Shown here: piece by piece, positions 23,508 to 30,770 of the stretch | How the letters are laid out: every line of letters starts with the position of its first letter | Numbering within the stretch: the stretch's first letter is position 1 | Virus record (IMG/VR): IMGVR_UViG_3300009609_000035 | Coordinates: 1-40,278 of that record | Origin: a virus | Reading direction: 5' to 3' (one strand) | Length of the DNA stretch: 40,278 nucleotides | Position numbers and translations under genes: made by a program | The notes under the pieces: model-generated | What the model was told of the DNA's origin: nothing | Database searches by the model: none | The model's input: only the letters and a program-made list of their open reading frames with translations

Positions 23508-25241
23508 ATGAAAAAACTCTGCATCCCAACATCCACTCTGGATCAACACATGGTGGTCCTGGGTAAAACAGGAGCTGGTAAATCTTCTGCGTTGCGGCAC
23601 ATCGTGGAGCACTTGCTTCGACAAAAGAAACGGGTCTGCATCATCGATCCCAAGGGGGATTGGTGGGGATTGAAATCTTCTGCCGATGGAAAGAGTGCTG
23701 GCTTCCCCGTGATTGCATTCGGTGATTTCAAAGAGACTCGGGCGAGTGATGTGCCAATCAATCAACAGAGTGGGAAGCATGTAGCAGAGTTGATCACGAC
23801 TGGAAACCGTCCGTGCATCATCGGATTTCGGGGATGGATGACGGCACATATGGTAAGATTCTGGATCGATTTTGCTTCGGGTGTGTTCAACACGAATGTA
23901 GGCGAACTCTATTTGGTGATCGACGAATGTCACAACTTCGCTCCGAAAGGACAGGTGAAGGGTCAGGAGGGGGACATGGCAAAGTGTTTGCACTGGTCCA
24001 ATCGATTGATGGCGGAAGGACGTGGACTCGGGATTGTGTGTCTGATTGCATCTCAACGACCGCAGAAGGTCCACAACGACACGTTGACGAGTTGCGAGAC
24101 GTTGGTAGCAATGCGGGTAATCCACGCAGCAGATCGAGGTGCGGTGGAAGATTGGATTGAGGGTTGTGGAGATCCCGCACAAGGAAAAGTAGTTCTAAAT
24201 TCATTGGCAGGGATGGCACGGGGGGAAGCTTTTGTGTGGTCCCCTGAAGCGGGCTTCGGTCCTGAACGTGTGAGGTTTCCAATGTTCACCACGTTCGATT
24301 CCTTTGCTCCTCCACAGTTGCAGAAGAAGGTGAGCACTGCTGGATGGGCTGATGTGGACCTGGATGCAGTGAAGGAAAAGCTCGCTCAAGTCATCGAGGA
24401 ATCGAAAGCGAACGACCCTTCTGAACTTCGTCGTGAGATCGCCAAACTGAAACAGGAGTTGGCGAAGAAACCGAAGGTGGATACTGCCAAACCGGAGATC
24501 AAAGAAGTCCCAGTCCTGACTGATAAAGAACGATCCAGACTCACCAAACTCATTGAATCATTGAGCAGGCACTACATAAAATTGGACAATCTTCTTCAAG
24601 CCACAAACGCTCTTAAGCCAGAAGTTGATTTCATCAAGTCGAAACTGAACACACCTGCTGTAGCAATCACTAAATTTGTTCAGAAATTTTCACATAAACC
24701 CGTTCGAGTGGCAGATCCGGAATATGTCACACACAAACCCACACACCAAACCCCCATCGAACACAATGGAGAAGTCAAACTGACGAAGTGTGCTCGGGTG
24801 CTGCTCGCTACCCTGGTTCAACACGGCCCATCCACCAAACGCAAATTGTCGCTGGCTTCCACCTATTCGATCAAGAGCAGTGGATTTGCCAACGCTCTTT
24901 CAGAATTGCGTGGTGTCGGAGCCATCGAAGGAAAGGATGTATTGAAAGCGACGGAAGACGGAATCGCCATGATCGGAGAAGTGGACCCGTTGCCAACAGG
25001 GGGAGCACTGCGTGGTAAATGGATTCACCAACTTGGGAAGTGTCCTTCAAAGCTCTTGGAGATGCTGATAGAATTTTATCCAAATTTTACTTCACGGGAT
25101 GAACTGGCTGCTCAGTCGGGATACTCCGAGACCAGTAGTGGGTTTGTGAATAGTTTAAGTGAACTGCGTGGATTGGAACTCATTGAGGACGGTCCTGACA
25201 AATCAATCAAAGCTGCTGATGAGTTGTTTGCCAATGACTGA
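23508..25241 (+). CDS. HerA/FtsK-like ATPase with tandem C-terminal winged-helix repeats
   Basis: The 577-residue protein has Walker A GKTGAGKSS (19-27), CIIDPKGDWWGL, Walker B LYLVIDECHNFAP (about 132-144) and ASQRPQKVHNDTL, typical of HerA/DUF87 P-loop translocases. A coiled-coil linker (about 300-345) follows. The end has two related winged-helix-like units: SIKSSGFANALSELRGVGAI and SETSSGFVNSLSELRGLELI. These should bind DNA or a partner. HerA proteins act as DNA pumps with nucleases or in packaging. The neighbours (SNF2 helicase, primase) suggest recombination or replication. It overlaps the helicase start by 8 bases. Confidence 0.75.
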   Translation: MKKLCIPTSTLDQHMVVLGKTGAGKSSALRHIVEHLLRQKKRVCIIDPKGDWWGLKSSADGKSAGFPVIAFGDFKETRASDVPINQQSGKHVAELITTGNRPCIIGFRGWMTAHMVRFWIDFASGVFNTNVGELYLVIDECHNFAPKGQVKGQEGDMAKCLHWSNRLMAEGRGLGIVCLIASQRPQKVHNDTLTSCETLVAMRVIHAADRGAVEDWIEGCGDPAQGKVVLNSLAGMARGEAFVWSPEAGFGPERVRFPMFTTFDSFAPPQLQKKVSTAGWADVDLDAVKEKLAQVIEESKANDPSELRREIAKLKQELAKKPKVDTAKPEIKEVPVLTDKERSRLTKLIESLSRHYIKLDNLLQATNALKPEVDFIKSKLNTPAVAITKFVQKFSHKPVRVADPEYVTHKPTHQTPIEHNGEVKLTKCARVLLATLVQHGPSTKRKLSLASTYSIKSSGFANALSELRGVGAIEGKDVLKATEDGIAMIGEVDPLPTGGALRGKWIHQLGKCPSKLLEMLIEFYPNFTSRDELAAQSGYSETSSGFVNSLSELRGLELIEDGPDKSIKAADELFAND

Positions 25242-26601
25242 TCTAAAACCATTTCAGTTGGAGGACGTGAAGCAAATCTACCATTTCAGTGGACGTGCTT
25301 TGGTTGCAAACGACATGGGCACAGGAAAGACCATCGAAGCCCTCTATTGGCTAAAGAAAATACCCAAACTCCGTCCAGCTATCATCATCGTTCCATGCTC
25401 TATGAAATGGACTTGGCAGGCCGAAGCCCACCTTCATTTCGGAATGCACACCGAGGTAATCGACGGGCACTTAAAAGGTCATCGAACACTTCCAACTGGG
25501 GATATTCTCATCCTCAATTACGATCTCTTGAAGTCGTGGTTGTCGGCTTTGGTCAAAACCAAACCGCAAGTCATAATCTTGGACGAAATTCATTTTTGCA
25601 AAAACCCCAAAGCAATTAGAACAAAAGCAGTTTTGACACTCACAAGACAGTCCTCGGTAAGATCAGTTGTCGGACTGAGCGGAACTCCGATGACAAATCG
25701 TCCAATTGAGTTGTGGCCAGTTCTGCAAGCCATACGTCCTGATCTCTTCCCCAGCTTTACCAAATTCGCGTGGCGCTACTGCAAACCCAAATACACTCCA
25801 TGGGGTTGGAGGTTCGATGGGTCAGCGAACGAGGGGAAACTCAATCGAATCCTCAAACGGGAGGTCATGATCAGGCGACTGAAGAAGGATGTCCTGCCTG
25901 AACTCCCTGACAAAGTTAGAAGACCTGTCTCCTTCAAACTCAGTTCCTACAAGGAATATGACGAAGCGGAAAAGGACTTTCTGAAATGGTTAAGTAAACT
26001 GAGTCCAGCCAAAGCCAAACGTGCCAAAAAGAGTCAGGCGTTGACCAAAGTAGGATACCTGCTGCGCCTGTGCGCCAAACTCAAACTGGAGTGGACCACG
26101 AGGTGGATCGAGGATTTCTTTGAAGCCAATCCAGATGAGAAACTGGTGGGACTTACTATGCACACGTTTGTCATCGACCATCTCAAAAACAAATTCGGTC
26201 ATCAGTGCGTGGTCGTTGATGGTCGAGTCACGGGACGGAAACGAGCGGAGAGTGTGCGACTCTTCCAATCCAACAAACGGGTCCGTCTGTTCATTGGAAA
26301 CTGGATTGCGGCCGGGATGGGTCTGAACCTCCAGTCAGCCAGTAATTTTGTGGCCCTGGATTATCCGTGGACACCGGGTCATCTGGTGCAGGGTGAAGAT
26401 CGAATTCATCGAATCGGTCAGAAGAAAAACTGCTACATTCACTATCTGGCTGTGCTCCGCACCATCGAAGCAAAATTGATCAATATCCTGAAACAGAAGT
26501 CCAAAACTCTGGATGCCATTCTCGATGGTGGAAGATCACCAAATAATTTAGACATCTTTGATATTCTGTTGAGAGAAATGAGAAAAAGTGCATATGAATA
26601 A
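25234..26601 (+). CDS. SNF2-family DNA helicase/translocase
   Basis: 455 residues from ATG 25234 (MTDLKPFQLEDVKQIYHFSG). Helicase motifs in order are NDMGTGKTIEALYWLKK (I), IIIVPCSMKWTWQ (Ia), VIILDEIHFCKNP (II), VVGLSGTPMTNRP (III), a second lobe with FIGNWIAAGMGLNLQSAS (V) and GEDRIHRIGQKKNC (VI). Phage SNF2 proteins remodel or translocate on DNA and often lie beside primase and polymerase genes. A longer in-frame start at 25159 lies within the preceding gene and is not needed. Confidence 0.85.
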   Translation: MTDLKPFQLEDVKQIYHFSGRALVANDMGTGKTIEALYWLKKIPKLRPAIIIVPCSMKWTWQAEAHLHFGMHTEVIDGHLKGHRTLPTGDILILNYDLLKSWLSALVKTKPQVIILDEIHFCKNPKAIRTKAVLTLTRQSSVRSVVGLSGTPMTNRPIELWPVLQAIRPDLFPSFTKFAWRYCKPKYTPWGWRFDGSANEGKLNRILKREVMIRRLKKDVLPELPDKVRRPVSFKLSSYKEYDEAEKDFLKWLSKLSPAKAKRAKKSQALTKVGYLLRLCAKLKLEWTTRWIEDFFEANPDEKLVGLTMHTFVIDHLKNKFGHQCVVVDGRVTGRKRAESVRLFQSNKRVRLFIGNWIAAGMGLNLQSASNFVALDYPWTPGHLVQGEDRIHRIGQKKNCYIHYLAVLRTIEAKLINILKQKSKTLDAILDGGRSPNNLDIFDILLREMRKSAYE

Positions 26602-26767
26602 AACCCAAAAGAGATTTATTGATTTGGTGATACGAAAGTTTGAGAAAATGACAGAAGAACAGAGGGCTGAAATGTTCTTAGCAATCAATCGAACCTTCTG
26701 CCAATACTGCGGTCGGGAGCATCGCAAGAAACCCTACGAAAGATGCCAGTGTTGGAACGACGGTTAA
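26594..26767 (+). CDS. small zinc-ribbon-like protein
   Basis: 57 residues: a helical start (MNKTQKRFIDLVIRKFEKMT) followed by FCQYCGREH and CQCWNDG, a CxxC...CxC pattern that can hold one zinc ion. It overlaps the SNF2 gene end by 8 bases. No function known. Confidence 0.55.
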   Translation: MNKTQKRFIDLVIRKFEKMTEEQRAEMFLAINRTFCQYCGREHRKKPYERCQCWNDG

Positions 26768-26774
26768 AGGTTTT

Positions 26775-26954
26775 ATGAAGAGAGATTCACTGTTGATTCA
26801 GGGTGTTCCTGAAAAGATTAAGAGAGACTTCAAGTCGGCCTGCGCCCGTCGAGGCACCACCATGAAGAAAGCCTTAATCCTTTTCATGAAACTGTTTCCC
26901 AAAAACGGATTTGCAAAACTGGGGGCATCGCGAGATAATAAGACGGTAAGTTAA
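26775..26954 (+). CDS. small ribbon-helix-helix-like protein
   Basis: 59 residues. LIQGVPEKIKRDFKSACARR followed by GTTMKKALILFMKLF fits the strand-helix-helix pattern of Arc/CopG-type repressors (xVPxxxKxxFKxxCxxRGxTMxxA). Such proteins dimerise and bind operator DNA. It lies just ahead of a terminator hairpin, so it might control this region. That link is inference. An AGATAATA copy falls inside its last codons (26931-26938). Confidence 0.6.
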   Translation: MKRDSLLIQGVPEKIKRDFKSACARRGTTMKKALILFMKLFPKNGFAKLGASRDNKTVS

Positions 26955-26980
26955 GAAACAATCGGTTCCTCCTATGCGCC

Positions 26981-27021
26981 GAGGGAGCAGGTAATTGGTC
27001 TCCTGCTCCCTCAAACTTTTT
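26981..27021 (+). terminator. Rho-independent terminator or attenuator just before the primase gene
   Basis: The perfect 11-bp stem GAGGGAGCAGG (26981-26991) and CCTGCTCCCTC (27002-27012), with a 10-base loop, is followed by AAACTTTTT. It ends 3 bases before the primase ATG at 27025, leaving no room for a promoter. A six-codon ORF MRRGSR (26974-26994) runs into the 5' arm, so attenuation is conceivable. Confidence 0.8.
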
Positions 27022-27024
27022 CCT

Positions 27025-27891
27025 ATGACAATTCAAGAGATACTCAGTGACCTTAAAGTCGAGTATGTCGAATCGGGACATAGACACACTCGAAGTGGAT
27101 GGCTTCAGCTTCGAAAATGTCCGTTCTGCTCATCGGACAACTACCATCTTGGGTTCAACCTCCAGTCGAAATATTTCTTTTGTTGGCGTTGCCGATGGCA
27201 TTCGGCACCAAAAGTGCTGCAAGCTCTTGGGATGCCCTCAGACAAGGCGAGGGCATCCGTCCATGGTCTTGACACCCTTGGGACGGAAAAACAGCGTCCC
27301 CGGGCAGCCAGGACGCAGGAACCACCCGAAATAGGAGTCCTCACCACGGCACATATTGCCTATTTGGAGAATCGGGGGCTGAATCATGAGGAAATCACTC
27401 AGGTATGGGGGGTCAAGGGGATTGGTTTGGCGTCGAGGTTGAAGTGGAGGATCTACATTCCGATCACCTACCGTGGACGGGTCGTAAGTTGGACCACTCG
27501 GGCGATTGGGGACCGGGTTCCACAGCGATACATTTCGGCTTCTGCGAGTGAGGAAGAGATCAACCACAAGGAACTGATTTACGGTGGGGACTACGTCACT
27601 CACTCGGTGGTGATCTGTGAAGGTCCTTTCGACGTTTGGAAGATAGGTCCGGGGGCCGGCGCAGTGTTTGGAACTGCATTCTCATCGGCTCAAGTTAGAA
27701 AGCTGGCACGGATACCGAGACGGTTTGTCTGCTTCGATTCCTCGAAAGAGGCGCAAGTGGATGCCAGAGAACTGGCCAATCAGTTATCGTGTTTCCCTGG
27801 AATCACCGAGAATCTATTAATCGATTCGAAAGACCCAGGGTGTGCATCTCCCAGGGAAATAAGGCTTATTCGCAAGGTTGCACGTCTCTGA
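27025..27891 (+). CDS. DnaG-type primase
   Basis: 288 residues from ATG 27025. A zinc-binding start has Cys pairs at 32/35 (KCPFCSSDNY) and 53/56 (FCWRCRWHS), as in DnaG. The middle (NRGLNHEEITQVWGVKG) and the TOPRIM segment VVICEGPFDVWKIG with its catalytic Glu follow, then FVCFDSSKEAQVDARE as the second acidic motif. It makes primers for replication. The protein is shorter than DnaG and lacks a helicase-binding C-terminus. Start 26995 (in the terminator) is rejected. Confidence 0.8.
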   Translation: MTIQEILSDLKVEYVESGHRHTRSGWLQLRKCPFCSSDNYHLGFNLQSKYFFCWRCRWHSAPKVLQALGMPSDKARASVHGLDTLGTEKQRPRAARTQEPPEIGVLTTAHIAYLENRGLNHEEITQVWGVKGIGLASRLKWRIYIPITYRGRVVSWTTRAIGDRVPQRYISASASEEEINHKELIYGGDYVTHSVVICEGPFDVWKIGPGAGAVFGTAFSSAQVRKLARIPRRFVCFDSSKEAQVDARELANQLSCFPGITENLLIDSKDPGCASPREIRLIRKVARL

Positions 27892-27940
27892 AAAGATTTT
27901 GAAAATAGTTCTTGCACTGTTTGAATAGATTCAGTAAATT
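27878..27940 (+). promoter_or_regulatory. tandem rightward promoters
   Basis: The main one is TTGCAC (27912-27917), 17 bases, TAAATT (27935-27940), nearly identical to the promoter at 21700. ATG 27950 is 9 bases on. A second, poorer copy (TTGCAC 27878-27883, N17, GAAAAT 27901-27906) overlaps the primase end. Both share the CTCTGAA/TTTGAA middle. Confidence 0.55.
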
Positions 27941-27949
27941 CATTTCGTT

Positions 27950-28192
27950 ATGACAAGAAATCAAATAGTCAAAGTTGTTTGGCCGAACCACCAAGACTTG
28001 AACTTTGGTGAGATTCAGCAAGTCGCCCGCGAGACTCAAGAGGCGTTGTGCAACGCACTTCGAAAAGTCCGAGGTGAGAAGATTCGGAAGCTGGGTCAAA
28101 AGAAAAAGAGTCTTCGATGGTTTTGCGGTTTTTGTCTAAAGGCAAATCACGCATCGGCCAAAGAATGCCAACACTGCTGCCCAAACGGATAA
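27950..28192 (+). CDS. small zinc-ribbon protein
   Basis: 80 residues. A helical, basic N-terminal part (RETQEALCNALRKVRGEKIR) ends in a ribbon RWFCGFCLKANHASAKECQHC with CxxC and CxxC pairs. It could bind nucleic acid. It stands alone behind its own promoter(s), suggesting early expression. No family assigned. Confidence 0.6.
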   Translation: MTRNQIVKVVWPNHQDLNFGEIQQVARETQEALCNALRKVRGEKIRKLGQKKKSLRWFCGFCLKANHASAKECQHCCPNG

Positions 28193-28198
28193 CAAAAA

Positions 28199-28206
28199 AG
28201 ATAATA
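28199..28206 (+). promoter_or_regulatory. AGATAATA element before the MNRFG leader
   Basis: 4 bases separate it from ATG 28211. Together with the following ATGAACCGATTCGGA it forms a block repeated at 28654-28681. Confidence 0.45.
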
Positions 28207-28210
28207 CGTT

Positions 28211-28237
28211 ATGAACCGATTCGGAGATTGGTTATGA
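28211..28237 (+). CDS. possible 8-residue leader peptide MNRFGDWL
   Basis: ATG 28211 reads MNRFGDWL and stops in TGA overlapping ATG 28234. The first five codons and the upstream element are the same as the start of the gene at 28667. It may be a coupling leader for the following gene or a leftover of a duplicated start region. Confidence 0.35.
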   Translation: MNRFGDWL

Positions 28238-28650
28238 AAGAAACAATTTGTTCCTGCCACAAGTGCGTTAAGATGTGTGAGGATCGTCCTTGTTGGCCCA
28301 CGCCTGAGGAAGCCGATCAATTAATTGAAAACGGGTTTGCAGATAAATTGATGCTGGATTGGTGGAGTGCCTGTGGACCCGACGATGAAGACATTTTCCT
28401 GCTCGGGCCTGCCATTGTCGGACGTGAGGGCCAATATGCCCCCAGTTTTCCCTGGGGGCGTTGCAATCTCTTAACTGAAAATGGAATGTGCTCGCTCCAC
28501 GATAAAGGACTAAAACCTTTGGAAGGTCGTTTGGCAAATTGCAAAACGGATCAGCCAAAACTGCACGGTTTTGTAGCCAGGAAGTGGGATTGTGAACTGG
28601 GACGTGCAGTAGTCGCCAGATGGAAAAACATGATGGGTTTGGAGGATTAA
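28234..28650 (+). CDS. YkgJ-like Cys-cluster (Zn/Fe-binding) protein
   Basis: 138 residues from ATG 28234 (the longer start at 28117 lies in another gene). CSCHKCVKMCEDRPCWPTPE at the N-terminus and GRCNLLTENGMCSLHDKGLK, LEGRLANC further on form the Cys layout of YkgJ-type metal-chelating proteins. The middle LDWWSACGPDDEDIFLLGPA is typical of phage versions. Function unknown. A metal-binding role is inferred only from Cys spacing. Confidence 0.6.
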   Translation: MKETICSCHKCVKMCEDRPCWPTPEEADQLIENGFADKLMLDWWSACGPDDEDIFLLGPAIVGREGQYAPSFPWGRCNLLTENGMCSLHDKGLKPLEGRLANCKTDQPKLHGFVARKWDCELGRAVVARWKNMMGLED

Positions 28651-28653
28651 TAA

Positions 28654-28661
28654 AGATAATA
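28654..28661 (+). promoter_or_regulatory. AGATAATA element before the gene at 28667
   Basis: 5 bases before ATG 28667, directly after the TAA of the YkgJ-like gene. Confidence 0.45.
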
Positions 28662-28666
28662 ACATT

Positions 28667-28984
28667 ATGAACCGATTCGGAAACTCAATGGAAAACCTCA
28701 GGTGCTCGGGTGCCAGTCCCGAACGAAACGACATTGCCGACTTCTACGAGGAGCGGGATCGCCAGGAATCCTTCAGGGCACGAGACGAAGCCAAGGCAGA
28801 ACGTAATCGTGTTTGGAGTCTCATCCAAAACAAAGCACATCTGTATTCGACGGCTTACAGCCTCCAGACAGGTGAATATATTCAGATTCTCGGTGTCCGC
28901 ACTGTGGGTGTGTTTGCCTGCCTGATGCGGGACGGGACGGAAAAGGACATTGGCTGCGAACTCCTTCACGACTACCGGGCATGA
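28667..28984 (+). CDS. unknown protein with MNRFG start
   Basis: 105 residues. The N-terminus MNRFGNSMENLRCSGASPER is followed by an acidic/basic helix (DFYEERDRQESFRARDEAKA) and a beta C-terminal part (GEYIQILGVRTVGVFACLMR). ATG 28688 (MENLRCSG) is an alternative start, which would make MNRFG a leader as at 28211. Overlaps the next gene as ATGA. Confidence 0.55.
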   Translation: MNRFGNSMENLRCSGASPERNDIADFYEERDRQESFRARDEAKAERNRVWSLIQNKAHLYSTAYSLQTGEYIQILGVRTVGVFACLMRDGTEKDIGCELLHDYRA

Positions 28985-29256
28985 AACCCAAATCGTTCAT
29001 GGATCAGATCGAAGAGTTAAACCCTCCTGAGAATCCTGCCAAGATGAGTGACAGTCGAGCCGAGGACTACGTGGCACAGTTCGGAGACAGTTCCTGGGAG
29101 TTGGATGCAGTGGCACCAGACCAGCTCGCAGAACTGGTCCGCAACGCAGTGTCAGAATTACGCGACGATGTTTTGTGGGGGAGATCCGTTGATAAGGAGA
29201 ACACTGGGAAAGAACGTCTTCAACGGATTGCGGATAACTGGGAGGACAACGATTGA
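28981..29256 (+). CDS. small phage protein of conserved type
   Basis: 91 residues. YVAQFGDSSWELDAVAPDQL followed by AELVRNAVSELRDDVLW matches a short phage protein pattern ('...WELDAL.P..L..LI...I...RD...W') of unknown function. The rest is charged and helical. Coupled to neighbours on both sides by 4-base overlaps. Confidence 0.6.
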   Translation: MKPKSFMDQIEELNPPENPAKMSDSRAEDYVAQFGDSSWELDAVAPDQLAELVRNAVSELRDDVLWGRSVDKENTGKERLQRIADNWEDND

Positions 29257-29540
29257 CCCCATTCCAACGCGAGGAACTGCTTCGGGCACGGATGATCATC
29301 GACCATCTATTGAACGAGCCCTTGCTTGAAGACCTTCCAGGAGCATTTCGTTTTGGTCAGCTCTGCCACGACACTGGATACACAACCAACGAAATCCGAT
29401 CCCGGAGCCGGCCCAGGGAACTGGTCGAAGCCAGAATTAAAATTATTAAGACAATGTCGGCCGAGGGATTCTCCATTCGGAAACTGTGCCGGCTGATGAA
29501 TCGATCTGTTTGGGGAATCAAACACTTGTTGAGAAAATAA
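29253..29540 (+). CDS. HTH protein resembling DnaA domain IV
   Basis: 95 residues starting at TTG 29253, which overlaps the upstream TGA. ATG 29292 is an alternative. The C-terminal half RSRPRELVEARIKIIKTMSA followed by FSIRKLCRLMNRSVWGIKHL matches the DnaA C-terminal DNA-binding domain layout (REIVEAR... then a helix-turn-helix ending in an xxLRK). There is no AAA+ domain. It may mark an origin or act as a regulator. Origin binding is inference. Confidence 0.55.
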   Translation: MTPFQREELLRARMIIDHLLNEPLLEDLPGAFRFGQLCHDTGYTTNEIRSRSRPRELVEARIKIIKTMSAEGFSIRKLCRLMNRSVWGIKHLLRK

Positions 29541-29557
29541 ACTTGTGTTGGGCGGGG

Positions 29558-29676
29558 ATGGAAAGCAATGTGTCCGTCGTTCAGACTATGTCTGAGACTG
29601 GTTGTGAAAAACCAGAAGGTGACGTAAGTTGACTTTGGCTGTTATTTTTGAGGGTTCGGGCACGTCACCGCCTTTT
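29558..29676 (+). ncRNA. structured intergenic RNA with terminator; possible small RNA or leader
   Basis: Three successive inverted repeats: TCAGAC-TAT-GTCTGA (29581-29595), CTGGTT-GTGAAA-AACCAG (29598-29615) and GGTGACGT (29618-29625) with ACGTCACC (29662-29669), the last followed by GCCTTTTTT. The third encloses a 36-base loop. A 24-residue ORF (ATG 29558 to TGA 29632, MESNVSVVQTMSETGCEKPE...) overlaps the first two stems and has a GGCGGGG site before it, so a coding alternative exists. The region 29541-29715 has no other gene. Confidence 0.4.
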
Positions 29677-29715
29677 TTCACCCCTTGAGAGTAGCAGCCT
29701 TTTTATTTAACCAAT

Positions 29716-29937
29716 ATGGTAATTGCTCTTACGACTAAAGGACCTGACCTTGAAATAACCAAGGATACCCGAATATCTGAAGAAATTATTGGAGTTTACC
29801 TCAGACTTATAGGCATCTACTCCAACGGAAAGCGTGATTTTGAAATCGGTCACCTAAAAGACTGGAAACCCCAATACATCAAAGCTATTCGGCAATTAAA
29901 AAGATACGGATACATCAATTGTCGGAGGTGGTTGTGA
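29716..29937 (+). CDS. small winged-helix-like protein
   Basis: 73 residues. ISEEIIGVYLRLIGIYSNGK, then FEIGHLKDWKPQYIKAIRQL and KRYGYINCRRWL form a helix-turn-helix plus wing of the type found in replication initiator accessory proteins. It resembles the N-terminal part of the next gene, so the two may be distant paralogues. Its end overlaps the next GTG start (GTGA). Confidence 0.55.
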   Translation: MVIALTTKGPDLEITKDTRISEEIIGVYLRLIGIYSNGKRDFEIGHLKDWKPQYIKAIRQLKRYGYINCRRWL

Positions 29938-30770
29938 TTTCCAAAGTAGTCCGTCATGAAAAGGATTTCTCCATTGTTGACAACGCCCCTTGGAGAGATT
30001 CTCGATTATCATTGAAGGCAAAAGGTCTGCTTATCTACCTCCTCACCAAGAAAGAAAATTGGGAGGTCCGAATGGGGGATTTGTTGAATCGTCACAAAAA
30101 CAAGAAGGCAGCGATATGGAGTGCTTTGAGAGAGTTGAGGGATGCGGGATACGCCAAAAATGAAACAGTTCGAAGTAAAGACGGAACTCGATTGGCTGGA
30201 CGCAAATGGGTGATCTATGAACTGGCGCAAGAGGTGAAAACAAAGGAAAAATCCAAAAACCATCAGTCACACCGAAAATCAGTGTCACTGAAATCCAATG
30301 CCGCAGAAAATCGACCCCTTAGTAAAGATAGAGTAATAAATAATAAACTCAGTGGCGGAAATCGTTCCGCCACGGATTCAATTGGTTTTCACTTGAATGG
30401 AGGAAAGGAGACAACGCCATTCATCCTCAAGTGTGTGAAAGTATTAGAAGAACATATAAGAGTATCCAGAAAGATAAATCCCCAATTCAAAAGGTCCAAA
30501 TGGGTTCATGAGTTTGAACTACTCTTGGATTCCATAGACGGCGACAAGGATCGCCTGAAACGAGTTCTGAAAACTTTCATCAACACCCCCCATGTAAAAT
30601 ACAAGCCCCAAGCCGAGAGTGCTGATGGTTTTCGGGAGAAGTTCAGCAAGATCGAAAGATGGTGTCATGAAAACGCCAATGAGGAAATGAATGCTCCGAC
30701 TGTGACCAGAACTACCAAAGGGAATCTGATCGAAACAACTCTCCATTACCCGAAGGGGTTCAGAGATTGA
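29934..30770 (+). CDS. winged-helix replication protein (DnaD-like helicase loader or initiator)
   Basis: 278 residues from GTG 29934, which has GGAGG 5 bases upstream and overlaps the previous TGA. TTG 29919 is the alternative. The N-terminus KAKGLLIYLLTKKENWEVRM followed by KKAAIWSALRELRDAGYAKN is a winged helix of the phage replication-initiation type. A basic linker (residues about 110-150) leads to a helical C-terminal part (PFILKCVKVLEEHIRVSRKI, WVHEFELLLDSIDGDKDRLK) resembling DnaD-like loaders. It sits just before the DnaB-like helicase and overlaps it by 4 bases, the usual order for a loader or initiator. Confidence 0.65.
   Translation: MISKVVRHEKDFSIVDNAPWRDSRLSLKAKGLLIYLLTKKENWEVRMGDLLNRHKNKKAAIWSALRELRDAGYAKNETVRSKDGTRLAGRKWVIYELAQEVKTKEKSKNHQSHRKSVSLKSNAAENRPLSKDRVINNKLSGGNRSATDSIGFHLNGGKETTPFILKCVKVLEEHIRVSRKINPQFKRSKWVHEFELLLDSIDGDKDRLKRVLKTFINTPHVKYKPQAESADGFREKFSKIERWCHENANEEMNAPTVTRTTKGNLIETTLHYPKGFRD

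Noticed and set aside
23887-24282. Several long frames inside the HerA-like gene on both strands
   Set aside because: The HerA motifs fix the coding frame. The others lack start signals and family features.
29618-29669. tRNA-like arrangement (GGTGACG/CGTCACC with GGTTCGGG)
   Set aside because: Only 52 bases span the stem and there is no anticodon arm with a 7-base loop, so a terminator-type hairpin is more likely.
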